This document shows, piece by piece, positions 8,859 to 17,435 of a stretch of DNA of 23,181 nt. How positions within the stretch are numbered: the first letter of the stretch is position 1; each line of letters begins with the position of its first letter. The translations under genes and the position numbers were made by a program. Origin of the DNA: CAZWLD01 sp964634685 (lineage in GTDB: Bacteria; Bacillota_I; Bacilli_A; Acholeplasmatales; JAEDCM01); contig CAZWLD010000037.1 in assembly GCA_964634685.1 (NCBI GenBank), positions 1 through 23,181 on the forward strand, given 5' to 3'. The notes under the pieces are model-generated. The model was not told the DNA's origin and made no database searches. It saw only the letters and a program-made list of their open reading frames with translations.

Positions 8859-9533
8859 CTTATTAAAATTGATTTGCTCTCAATTGAAGCGTTGGATAAA
8901 ATGCATGTGTGTCTAGACTTATTGTGTGATCAAGGGTACATTGATAGATACCCAACATTGAGAGAAACATATGAAAAATATTTAGGTATATACAATCTTG
9001 AGCGTGAAGCCCCAGATATGTGGGAAATGGTTTGGAATCACGAGATACAAGCATTGTTTCAAATGGAAAAACAAAGTGGTATTCAAGGTATTGCTTTGAC
9101 AAAACCAGAGTCAGTAGATGACTTGGCCGTATTAAACTCGGTTATCCGACTTATGGCTCAAGAGAAGAATGCAGAACAACCGTTAAACAAATATGCTCGA
9201 TTTAAAGAGAATATTGATTTATGGTATGATGAAATGGATAGATATGGTTTAACAGAAAAAGAAATGAAATTATTAGAACCGCTTCTGAAATCCTCATATG
9301 GTATTTGCGAATCTCAAGAAAAGTTTATGTCATTAGTTCAGTTGCCCGAATGTGGTGGTTTTAATCTGGGCTGGGCAGACCGTCTTCGTAAGTCCATTGC
9401 GAAAAAAAACCCAGCAGAATATGAACAATTAACAAAAGAGTATTTTGAAAATGCTAAAGAGAAAAATCTTAGCCGCAATCTATGTAATTATGTATGGAAT
9501 GTATTAGTGGCGACGAGCCGTGGGTATGGATTT
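8859..9533 (+). CDS. dnaE: DNA polymerase III alpha subunit, exon 2
   Basis: 225 codons in frame with exons 1 and 3. It starts LIKIDLLSIEALDKM; Asp614 in KIDLL matches the third catalytic Asp of family C polymerases (KFDxLGL type). It continues through the fingers region (DMWEMVWNHEIQALFQMEKQ; SGIQGIALTKPESVDDLA) and ends VATSRGYGF at 9533. The family motif GYGFNxSHxxAY is split here, since NASHTLAYS begins exon 3. After 9533 the frame meets only intron sequence and a stop. No TAG codon. Confidence 0.92.
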
Positions 9534-10687
9534 AGATAAATTGAATCCCTATATGGCAACATATAGTTAAAAATCGTTTAAATTGCGGGAAGTCCCTAAG
9601 AGCCTTAATAACCAAACACTTATAGAAATATTAAGTGCGGCGAGGGTAATGACCAAGGTATGGTAAAATCATTAAGGATTGGGTAATCCGCAGCAAAATT
9701 TCGGCCAAAAAAGTATAATTTAGTTGAAAGAATAATCATGATATATAGAAAAAGAATATTATGATTAAGGAGGTCTCATACCATGGGATATCAAAAACTT
9801 TCAAAAGAACAAGAACTTCAATTAGTTCAAGAATATTTAAATGGAGCAAGTGTTTAGTCTTTAATGACTAAATATGGTTTTGCTACTAAAAAATCAATTA
9901 CAGATAAAGTAAAAAAACATTATCCAAATGAATATAAAGATATCATCGAAAAAGCAAAAGCTAATAGAAAAACCTATAGTTATGAAATGGAAAAAATCGA
10001 TTCTGAATTTGATGCTTATTTTTTAGGTTTGCTTTTAACAGATGGATATATAGTAAGAGAGAGAGAAGCTGGTATAGATTTGGTAGATGAAGATTGTGTT
10101 GCTTTTTTATCTAAAACAATTGGCAAAGACTATCACACTTACGTTCCTTCCTCTGGTAATAAAGCAATTAATGGGAAACAAAAACGTCATCGTTTAATTT
10201 TATCAGACGCTAAATTAATTAATGATTTAGCTCGTTTTGGGGTTGTTTCAAATAAAACCTATACGCTGCAACCACCACAACTGTTATAGGAAGAAGAAAA
10301 GTTTATTCCTTATATTATTCGTGGTATTATTGATGGTGATGGATGTGTATTTGCTACTAGTTACGGAGCTCCAAGTTTTTATATTATTACAAAGTCTTTA
10401 GATTTTGCTAATTGGATAATAAATGTTTTGGAAAATAAAATGTTTATGAAAGATATTCGTATTTCAATTGATAGAAATAATTTATATAGAGTTGAAACTG
10501 CGAATTTATCTAACATTAATAAATTAATTGCTTTATCTTATGACAAACCATTTGGAATGTCAAGGAAATATACTTTTTTACGAAAGATGTTCAGAGACTA
10601 TAATAACGACGCCCTTTACGAGGGATGATTGTATAGTCCAGACTACAACCAATGTATATTGGGCTTATGAAAATAAGTGTAGTAAAG
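9534..10687 (+). ncRNA. Group I intron 2 of dnaE, encodes a LAGLIDADG endonuclease
   Basis: P1: exon GGATTT (9528-9533) pairs with the guide GAATCC (9543-9548), all six positions, with U.G at the splice site. P10: ATT (9540-9542) pairs with AAT, the first exon-3 codon. Classic core boxes are visible: P AATTGCGGGA (9581-9590) and Q AATCCGCAGC (9685-9694), which pair as P4; R GTTCAGAGACTA (10589-10600) and S TATAGTCC (10632-10639), which form P7. The intron ends in G at 10687. The R box lies inside the last codons of the endonuclease gene, so protein code and ribozyme core share sequence there. The insertion site is the invariant polymerase motif GYGF/NASH. Confidence 0.92.
9783..10628 (+). CDS. 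Intron-encoded LAGLIDADG homing endonuclease (two TAG read as Gln)
   Basis: 281 aa when TAGs at 9855 and 10287 are read as Gln. Two LAGLIDADG motifs, FLGLLLTDGYI (about residues 80-90) and IIRGIIDGDGCV (about 178-189), each keep the acidic metal-binding residue, so one chain can form the pseudo-symmetric double-domain nuclease. An N-terminal helix-turn-helix-like stretch (residues 1-45) precedes them. RBS AAGGAGG at 9768-9774 ahead of ATG 9783. The gene ends TGA at 10626-10628, with its last codons overlapping the intron's R/P7 element. It should cut intronless dnaE at the GYGF/NASH site and promote homing of intron 2. It may also assist splicing (maturase), as some family members do. Confidence 0.88.
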
Positions 10688-12160
10688 AATGCGTCACATA
10701 CTTTAGCTTATTCGCTTGTTGGATTGCAGGAAATGAATTTGGCATATCGTTGGCCAACAATATTCTGGAACTGCGCATGTTTAATCACAGATAGTGGTGG
10801 CGCAGAAGATGAAGAAGAAGCAGAGGTAGTAGATATTTATGAATCAGAAGATTTTACAGAATTTGAATATGAGGATGCAGAGGACCGTAAAACAAAAAAG
10901 AAAAAGCGTAGATCTAATAACTATGATAAAATCGCTACCGCAATTGGCAAGATGCGCGCTGAAGGTATTAATATTACGCCGCCTGATATCAACACATCAC
11001 AATATACATTTTTTCCAGATGTGGATAATAATAAAATACTTTTTGGCTTACGAGGTCTTTTAAACGTAGGTGATGATGTAATTGCGGCCGCAATTGCTAA
11101 TCGTCCATATAGTTCACCTCGAGATTTTTTAAACAAAGTAAAACCAAAGAAATCCTCTATGATATCATTAATAAAAGCTGGAGCTTTTGATTCTATGATG
11201 GATAGAAAAATGTGTATGGCTTGGTATTTATGGGAAGTGTGTGACAAAAAACAAAGATTAACCTTACAAAATATACCAAGTCTTATGAAATACGGTTTAG
11301 TGCCAAATAATACTGATGAATTTATATTAGCTCGTAGAGTATATGAATTTAACAGATATTTAAAAGCAATTACAAAGGCAGACAAATCCGCTTACAAAGA
11401 TTATTATACTTTAGATGCAAGAGCAATTGACTTTATGCAAGAACTAGGATTAGATGAAATTATAATAACAGACAATCTTGCTTGGTTCGTAAGACAAAAA
11501 GATTGGGATAAAGTATATCAAAAATATATGGATATTTTTAGAAACTGGTTAGCAAAAGATAAAGAAAAGATTTTAAAAGAATTAAATACTCTTATCTTTA
11601 AAGATGAATGGGACAAATATGCTAAAGGAAATTTATCGTCTTGGGAAATGGAAGTATTATGTTTCTATCATCACGATCATGAGTTAGCTCATTTAGATCA
11701 ATTAAAATATGGCTTTGTTGATTATTTTAATTTGCCAGAAGAGCCAGTGGTAGAAAGAAGTTTTTTCAAAGGCGGTAAAGAAATTAAAATATTTAAACTA
11801 ACAAAGATTTGTGGTACTTGTATTGCTAAAGATAAATCAAAAGGAACTGTTACATTATTAACTCCTACTGGTGTTGTAACTGCTAAGTTACACAAAGAGG
11901 CTTTTGCGCTTTATGATCGTCAGATTAGCGAAAAACAAGAAGATGGTACAAAAAAGATTATTGAAAAGAGTTGGTTTACTCGCGGTAACCATATTTTAAT
12001 ACAGGGAATTCGTAGTGGGGATCAATTTATTGCTAAAAAATACGCCGCCTCTGGAATGAAGCATACAGTAATGAAAATTACTGAAGTTTTCCCAAATGGT
12101 GAAATAGCTTTACAAACTGAAAGATATCAAGGAGGTTATGAAGAGAATGGAGAAAATTAA
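10688..12160 (+). CDS. dnaE: DNA polymerase III alpha subunit, exon 3
   Basis: 490 codons plus TAA. It starts NASHTLAYSLVGLQEMNLAY, completing the conserved GYGFN.SH..AY motif. An acidic linker follows (DEEEAEVVDIYESEDF), then a helix-hairpin-helix DNA-binding region (FGLRGLLNVGDDVIAAAI; SLIKAGAFDSM). A C-terminal OB-like part follows (GTCIAKDKSKGTVTLLTPTG ... RGNHILIQGIRSGDQF). Together with exons 1 and 2 it gives a full-length replicative polymerase. The stop overlaps the start of the next gene. A NotI octamer at 11084 encodes Ala-Ala-Ala. No TAG codon. Confidence 0.92.
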   Translation, partial: NASHTLAYSLVGLQEMNLAYRWPTIFWNCACLITDSGGAEDEEEAEVVDIYESEDFTEFEYEDAEDRKTKKKKRRSNNYDKIATAIGKMRAEGINITPPDINTSQYTFFPDVDNNKILFGLRGLLNVGDDVIAAAIANRPYSSPRDFLNKVKPKKSSMISLIKAGAFDSMMDRKMCMAWYLWEVCDKKQRLTLQNIPSLMKYGLVPNNTDEFILARRVYEFNRYLKAITKADKSAYKDYYTLDARAIDFMQELGLDEIIITDNLAWFVRQKDWDKVYQKYMDIFRNWLAKDKEKILKELNTLIFKDEWDKYAKGNLSSWEMEVLCFYHHDHELAHLDQLKYGFVDYFNLPEEPVVERSFFKGGKEIKIFKLTKICGTCIAKDKSKGTVTLLTPTGVVTAKLHKEAFALYDRQISEKQEDGTKKIIEKSWFTRGNHILIQGIRSGDQFIAKKYAASGMKHTVMKITEVFPNGEIALQTERYQGGYEENGEN

Positions 12161-12680
12161 AATTGTTGCGCTTGTAGGTAAGAGTGGAGCAGGTAAAGAT
12201 TATTATGCTAAAAAACTTATTAAAGAAAATCTTAATACAATGCACTTTATAGTATCTTCTACTACACGTCCCAAAAGAGACTATGAAATAGAGGGAGTGG
12301 ATTACCACTTCCTCTCGGAAAAAGAATTTGCGGCCGCACGCTTTCTGGAGACCGCTAGTTTCAATGGGTGGCACTATGGAACGCGCTATGAGGATTTAGA
12401 CCCAGACCGCATTAATATAGGAGTATTTAATCCTACTGGGCTCAAGTAGCTGGCCGCACACGATGATATAGAATTAACTATATGTTATATAAAAGCATCA
12501 GATAAAACTCGTTTAATACGCTAGCTTAATAGAGAAGAAGACCCGAATGTTGCGGAAATAATCCGACGTTATGGAACCGACGAATTTGACTTCCGCCACG
12601 ACGACATATTCCCGCTTATGGGTAGTGATTATATCGAATTCTGGAATGATGGTGACGGAAGGCCAAAGGTAATTAAATAA
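12147..12680 (+). CDS. Guanylate kinase-like nucleoside monophosphate kinase (two TAG read as Gln)
   Basis: 177 aa from ATG 12147, with TAGs at 12447 and 12522 read as Gln. P-loop VALVGKSGAGKD, then the guanylate-kinase signature STTRPKRDYEIEGVDYHFLS and GWHYGTRYEDL. The P-loop has Asp where Ser/Thr is usual, reminiscent of GKD in T4 dNMP kinase. A later Arg cluster (DKTRLIRQLNRE) suits the lid. It should phosphorylate (d)GMP or another dNMP for phage DNA synthesis. Start choice: GGAGG at 12131-12135 is 2 bases from ATG 12138 but 11 from ATG 12147; the second is preferred. It overlaps the dnaE end. The product is split in two under the standard code. Confidence 0.82.
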
Positions 12681-12697
12681 CTTCCTACAGAACCCAT

Positions 12698-12732
12698 ATA
12701 TAGTGTGGGCGCGACTCATGCCCACACTATAT
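12698..12732 (+). terminator. Strong 13-bp hairpin between the kinase and glutaredoxin genes
   Basis: ATATAGTGTGGGC (12698-12710) and its exact complement (12720-12732) with a 9-base loop. No clear T-run follows, so it may be a weak terminator, an RNA-processing site or an mRNA stabiliser within the operon. Confidence 0.55.
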
Positions 12733-12759
12733 TTAGTAGAAAAAGGAGAATTGAGAAAC

Positions 12760-12975
12760 ATGATTTTGTATAGTAGTAGCACTTGCCCAAGATGCAAGGT
12801 ATTAAAACTTAAACTCACAAAAGCTGAGATCGATTATACAATTAATGACAATATGGAAGAGATGCAGGCATTAGGTATCAAATCACTTCCATACTTACAA
12901 CTTGATGATGGCACATTGCTTGACTTTAATGGCGCTATCGCATTTATTCGTGAAATAGAGGCAGAGAAGAAATGA
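12760..12975 (+). CDS. Glutaredoxin-like redox protein
   Basis: 71 aa. MILYSSSTCPRCKVLKLKL has the CPRC dithiol active site at the N-terminal end of a thioredoxin fold. KSLPYLQLDDG supplies the cis-Pro, and LLDFNGAIAFIREIE ends it. Thioredoxin-fold proteins of this size usually supply reducing power. Lying directly before nrdD (ATGA overlap, 12972-12975), it probably serves ribonucleotide reduction. GGAG at 12745-12748 is 11 bases from the ATG; a TTG at 12751 in the same frame is too close to it. No TAG codon. Confidence 0.8.
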   Translation: MILYSSSTCPRCKVLKLKLTKAEIDYTINDNMEEMQALGIKSLPYLQLDDGTLLDFNGAIAFIREIEAEKK

Positions 12976-14453
12976 ATGTAAAAATTCCTCTCGGCAAAAA
13001 CTTCACAACCGCCTACAATCGCATGCAAGATACCTACGGCGAGGATATGGCATACATCAACGGATTTGGTGATAAACAGCTGAGCCACGTAGATTTTATA
13101 GATAACTTCATAGACGAAGACACCGTGGCTGATGCCTCCATTGACGGCAACAGCAATGTTAATCACAAAGATATAGTAACACTATTATCAGAAATGCCTA
13201 AGCCACATAGAAAGCTATTGGCATTTAATAAAATATATTATGAAATGCAGAAGAAGTTTGGATTCAAAGCCGCAAATGCTTGGCTTGAAGCAGAATGGAC
13301 TGGCGAGTCATACATGCACGACTCGGACACTTCAACATTCAAACACTATTGTTTCGCATATGATCTCCAAGACTTAGCTGAAAAAGGCTTGTTCTTTATC
13401 GGCGATGGCTTCAATGCTCGCCCCGCGCAACATCTTATCACCTTTGTAGACTTTGTAAAAGAATATATTGGTTATGCCTCAAATCGTTCATCAGGTGCGG
13501 TAGGACTACCTAACCTCATCCCATATATGTTCTACTATTGGAAGAAAGATGTAGAGAGCGATTACCTTGGTATTAAAACTTCACACAGTGAAGAATCATA
13601 TGCTCGTCAAAACTTCCAGCGTTTCATTTATGCAGTAAATCAACCATATGTGCGTGATGGTCAGCAATCAGCTTTCACTAATACATCAGTATTTGACCGT
13701 CCATACTTCGAAGCATTATTCGGAGGTAAGGAATTCCCAGATGGTACATTTATGATTGACTATGAAGAAGAAATTATAGAATTCCAAAAGATATATATGG
13801 AAGAAATGAGTGATATTCGTTCAGAGAATATGTTTACCTTCCCTGTAAGTACAATTTCTTTGTTGTATCAAAATGGAGATTTCGTAGATCAAGAATTCGC
13901 CCACTGGGCAATCAAACACAACCTTAAGTGGTCTGATAGCAATTTGTTCGTAGACGATTCAGTTAACTCATTGTCAAACTGCTGCCGTCTCAAGTCAGAC
14001 ATCCGCGACCTAGGTTATTTCAACTCAGTAGGTGGCACCGCACTTAAAGTAGGTTCGGTAAAAGTAAACACAGTAAATCTTGCTCGCTTGGCTTTGGATA
14101 CCAATAGCGAAGAAGAGTATTTAGAGAAATTACAAGAAAGAGTATGGCTCAACCTCCAAGCTCTTGATTGTGTAAGACATATTATTGAAAGAAATGTTGA
14201 AAAAGGATTATTACCTAATTTTAGTAATGGTTTGGTAGATTTTGAACATTTATATAACACAGTAGGTTTCATTGGTATTTATGAAACAATGAAAAAATTT
14301 GGTTATACTTACCACGATGAATTTGAAAATACCTATTATAAAGATGAAGCATATGATTTTGGTCGCAAAATCTTCGATACTATGCGCGCGACTATGGATA
14401 AATTCATTGAGCGTTATGAGTGTAACTATTCAATCAATACTGAACAAATCCCT
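12972..14453 (+). CDS. nrdD: Anaerobic ribonucleoside-triphosphate reductase, exon 1
   Basis: 494 codons starting at the ATG that overlaps the glutaredoxin stop. The class III reductase core is clear: YMHDSDTSTFKHYCFAYDL, ASNRSSGAVGLPNLIPYMF, a Gln-rich NQPYVRDGQQSAFTNTSVF, MFTFPVSTISLL, and SNLFVDDSVNSLSNCCRLKS with the Cys pair expected to hold the active-site thiyl. No N-terminal ATP-cone regulatory domain is seen. The exon ends NTEQIP at 14451-14453. Exon 2 continues GETAAAKLM. It makes dNTPs without oxygen using a glycyl radical, so the host grows anaerobically. Reading past 14453 gives a false C-terminus (KHHWGLAA) from intron sequence. No TAG codon. Confidence 0.93.
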
Positions 14454-15757
14454 AAACATCACTGGGGCCTTGCGGCATAATTCATAAACCGCATTGAAAT
14501 AATTCCTTCTAATTGACTTGGAGTACCATGGTTTAAGCAGTGACTATGGCTAACAAGGCGCAAGCGTAAAGGTAGCGTGAACGACTAAATGAAGGAACCT
14601 CATTATTTTTAATAATGAGGGTGCGATAGTCTGAACTTGAGATATATATAAAACTCAAGAGGGAAGCTCGAAGAAGCTCCCCGCCATTTAGAAAAAGAAT
14701 CTGTTCGGTGTGGACAAAAATTATAAAATTAAGCCTTATAAATTTTGATATACAATAGAAAATAAAAAATTTTTTAAGGAGAGAAGACACTTGGAACAAA
14801 TTATTAGACAATGTAAAAATAGTTCGGGTAAAATTATAGGAGAAGTCGAAATTTTCGAAGATAAAATTGTTATTAAACATTATACTAAGCCTGAATTAAC
14901 AATTACTGACAAAGCAGTAATTCAAGAGGTTAAAAATAAAACTATTAAAGGAATTAAAATTTTATATGATGAATATTTTTTAATTACAGCAGAAATTGCT
15001 GCCTTATATAATATGCCATATTCTACAATGAATAGAGAAAAAATGCCAAAAGCAGAAGTGGTCACAGGCAAAAATACTGGGCGCAGGAATTCTCGATATG
15101 GAGCTACCCTTAGCGAAGAAACCAAAAGAAAAATAGGTGAGGCTTCTAAGGGTAGAAAAAATAGTGGCAATTATGAAAGGACACCTGAAATTAGAGAAAA
15201 AATTTCGTAGGGATTAAAAACCTATTATGCGACTCACAAAGTTTCAGAAGAAACTCGAAAAAAGCTTTCTTAGGCTTGGGTTGATGGAAAATATGAAAAC
15301 GCCCCAATGGGAACTGGTATCCACGGATATTTTACTTCACTTAAAAACAATAAGACTTTTTATTTTAGAAGTTTATTAGAGCTTAAGTATTTAATTATAT
15401 TAGAGGAAAACGAAGAAGTAAATAAATATCAGGTTGAACCATTTCAAATTGCTCTAAAAGATAATATTCATCATTATACACCAGATTTTTTAGTTAATGG
15501 AAAAGAAATCAAAGAACTAAAAGCCTCTAAACATTTGTTTTATACAAAAGAAGATGAGCGTTTCGCAGAAGAGATTGCGGCCGCACTTAATTATGCTAAC
15601 GAAAATAATATGACTTTTGAAATTGTCTATGACACTGATTTAGGTTTTGAAACACGTTAGTTTAAGCGTTGGCTATTAGCTCATCCAGAAATAATTAGTC
15701 TCTATTCAATCACCTTTGATAAAGATATTTCTAAATGGTCATAAAAGTAACAGAATG
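14454..15757 (+). ncRNA. Group I intron of nrdD, encodes a PD-(D/E)XK endonuclease
   Basis: The boundaries come from the join NTEQIP/GETAAAK. P1: exon CCCT (14450-14453) pairs with GGGG starting at 14465, with U.G at the splice site. P10: TCACT directly before that guide pairs with the first exon-2 bases GGTGA. P7: GACTA (14583-14587) with TAGTC (14627-14631), enclosing a perfect 10-bp P8 hairpin (14598-14620). Unlike the two dnaE introns, the whole core lies before the endonuclease gene, in 14454-14700. The intron ends in G at 15757, 13 bases after the endonuclease stop. Confidence 0.88.
14791..15744 (+). CDS. Intron-encoded PD-(D/E)XK homing endonuclease with NUMOD3-type repeats (three TAG read as Gln)
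   Basis: 317 aa when TAGs at 15208, 15271 and 15658 are read as Gln. Start TTG 14791 follows AAGGAGAG. The middle has repeated Ser-Glu-Glu-Thr-(K/R)-K-(I/L) helices with Gly-Arg-Lys turns (LSEETKRKIGEASKGRK; SEETRKKLSQAW), as in NUMOD3 DNA-binding modules. The C-terminal third has a restriction-like fold pattern: Glu197 in FRSLLELKYL, Asp232 in YTPDFLV and Glu239-Ile-Lys241. This is the E...D...ExK metal site, also close to TnsA-like nucleases. It should home the nrdD intron. Intron endonucleases of this fold are rarer than GIY-YIG or LAGLIDADG. A NotI octamer at 15577 lies in the nuclease domain. Confidence 0.78.
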
Positions 15758-16219
15758 GGTGAAACTGCAGCAGCAAAACTTATGAAAAAAGATAAGTTCT
15801 TCTATCCAGAAGCTGATATTTATGATTTACCGCTTTACGGTAATCAATTTATTCCTCTTGGTATTAAAACTACTCTCCAAGAACGTGTAAAGATTGCGGC
15901 AGCATTTGATAGTTATTGTAATGGCGGTAGTATACTTCACGCTAATATAGAGGCACCATTTAATAATTTTGAACAAGCTTGGGATATGGTGCATTATATT
16001 GCAAATCAGGGTGTAACGTATTTTGCTTTTAATACTAAAATTCAGGCTTGCGCAAAGAACCATGCGTTCTACGGTGATATATGTCCAATTTGCGGCGGCC
16101 CGGTTGAGACCGAGTATACTAGGATTGTAGGATTTTATACCCCAGTCCGCACTTATTCAAAAGAACGTAAAGCAGAATATGCAATGCGCAGATGGGAGAA
16201 TGTAAATGCTAACAATTAA
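15758..16219 (+). CDS. nrdD: Anaerobic ribonucleoside-triphosphate reductase, exon 2
   Basis: 153 codons plus TAA, giving about 647 aa for the joined protein. GETAAAKLMKKDKFFYPEAD follows directly from NTEQIP of exon 1. It contains SILHANIEAPF, the zinc-binding CPICGGP, and the glycyl-radical loop TRIVGFY, where the Gly is activated by NrdG. The end overlaps the start of the NrdG fusion gene by 14 bases, so the two subunits are coupled. The reading frame continues upstream for 14 codons into the intron, but those are not part of the protein. No TAG codon. Confidence 0.93.
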   Translation, partial: GETAAAKLMKKDKFFYPEADIYDLPLYGNQFIPLGIKTTLQERVKIAAAFDSYCNGGSILHANIEAPFNNFEQAWDMVHYIANQGVTYFAFNTKIQACAKNHAFYGDICPICGGPVETEYTRIVGFYTPVRTYSKERKAEYAMRRWENVNANN

Positions 16220-17435
16220 ACCTAGATTAGATAAGGTTTTTGACAAAATAGAAGATTGTCCTTTGGAATATAAGGGCAATCTTCCAAACCGCTTTATAAA
16301 TATAAAAGGCAAAAAATATAATAATCTTGAAGTATTATATTTAACTGGTTTTAAAAATCATCGTAGCGAATGGTTATGTAAATGTCATAATTGTGGAAGA
16401 TATGTAATAGTGAATTCACACAATTTACGTACAGGACATACAAAATCTTGCGGCTGTCTTATTTCAGAAAAATTAAGAATAGATTTAACTGGACAGTGCT
16501 TTGGATATTTAAAAGTGTTGGAATATGATAAAAGCATAAATGAAACCCCATATTGGAAAGTACGTTGTAATAATTGTGGGAAAGAATATAGTGTTAGTGG
16601 AGAAGCGTTAAAAAAACAAATCTCTTGCGGATGCGTTAAATCTCCTGGAGAGAAAAAAATAACTGAATTATTGTTAAAAAATAATATATCTTTTATTCCG
16701 CAAAAAACTTTTGAGGGATTAGTTGGAAAAAATAATAATAAATTACGTTTTGATTTTGCAATATATATAGATGAAACTCTATCACATCTAATAGAAATGC
16801 AAGGAATACAACATTATTACAATGTTTTTAATATCCCAGAAGAAGAGTATAATTATAGAATTTCTTTAGATGAGTGTAAACGTCAATGGTGTAAACAAAA
16901 TAATATTCCGTTAATTGAAATTAGATATGATGAAGAAATTACTATAGAAAAATTATTGTGTTATCGTACTAAAGGAATTGTAGAAGAAGATTTTATTCAA
17001 TATTCTAAACCCACAATGTTTATTACTAATACTATTTGTGATTTAAAATGTGAAAAAGAATGTAAAATAAAATGTTGTAGTAATAATCAATTATTTAATG
17101 AGCCAAATATTACTTTAACTCTTAACACAATAATTCAAAAATATATTAATAATCCAATTACTAAAAGTATTACCTTTGGTGGATTAGAACAATTTGATGA
17201 ATTTACTCAATTGTTTCAATTAATTAAAGCATTACGTAAATACACAAATGATGAAATAATTATTTATACTGGCTACAAAGAGGAAGAAATATCGCCTTTA
17301 ATTAATAAGTTAAAGAATTATAAAAATATAATAATAAAATTTGGACGCTTTATTCCAAACCAAGAGAAACATTATGATGAAATTCTTGGAGTAGAACTAG
17401 CGTCACCTAATCAATATGCAAGGAGAATATCATAA
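16206..17435 (+). CDS. nrdG: Fusion: EDxHD-type homing endonuclease plus anaerobic RNR activator NrdG
   Basis: 409 aa from ATG 16206 (RBS GGGAGA, overlapping nrdD). Residues 1-30 are unassigned. Residues 31-125 hold two Zn-ribbon-like repeats (WLCKCHNCG...KSCGC; WKVRCNNCG...ISCGC). Residues 130-250 are a Vsr-like nuclease with LRFDFAIY, LIEMQGIQHYY and LDECKRQWC. This matches the free-standing gene at 19911. From residue 255 (TKGIVEEDF) the chain is a phage NrdG: Cys cluster at 278, 282, 286, 290, 291 for the iron-sulfur/radical-SAM centre, then ITFGGLEQFDEF, IIIYTGY and IIIKFGRFIPNQ. It should make the glycyl radical on NrdD. There are no intein splice motifs and no stop between domains. All Gln are CAA/CAG. 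Confidence 0.8.
   Translation: MLTIKPRLDKVFDKIEDCPLEYKGNLPNRFINIKGKKYNNLEVLYLTGFKNHRSEWLCKCHNCGRYVIVNSHNLRTGHTKSCGCLISEKLRIDLTGQCFGYLKVLEYDKSINETPYWKVRCNNCGKEYSVSGEALKKQISCGCVKSPGEKKITELLLKNNISFIPQKTFEGLVGKNNNKLRFDFAIYIDETLSHLIEMQGIQHYYNVFNIPEEEYNYRISLDECKRQWCKQNNIPLIEIRYDEEITIEKLLCYRTKGIVEEDFIQYSKPTMFITNTICDLKCEKECKIKCCSNNQLFNEPNITLTLNTIIQKYINNPITKSITFGGLEQFDEFTQLFQLIKALRKYTNDEIIIYTGYKEEEISPLINKLKNYKNIIIKFGRFIPNQEKHYDEILGVELASPNQYARRIS

Noticed and set aside
10921..11385. 154-residue minus-strand open frame inside dnaE exon 3
   Set aside because: Opposite to a clearly coding exon, no RBS or family motif; a shadow of the dnaE codons.
12138..12146. Upstream ATG (12138) as start of the kinase gene
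   Set aside because: It lies only two bases from the GGAGG, too close for initiation; ATG 12147 is a better fit, though 11 bases is long.
14454..14480. C-terminal tail KHHWGLAA on NrdD exon 1
   Set aside because: It is intron sequence; the P1/P10 pairings and the join NTEQIP/GETAAAK place the splice site at 14453.
16206..17435. NrdG insert as an intein or intron
   Set aside because: No Cys/Ser start with His-Asn end at the boundaries, no group I core or P1 pairing noticed, and the frame stays open throughout.
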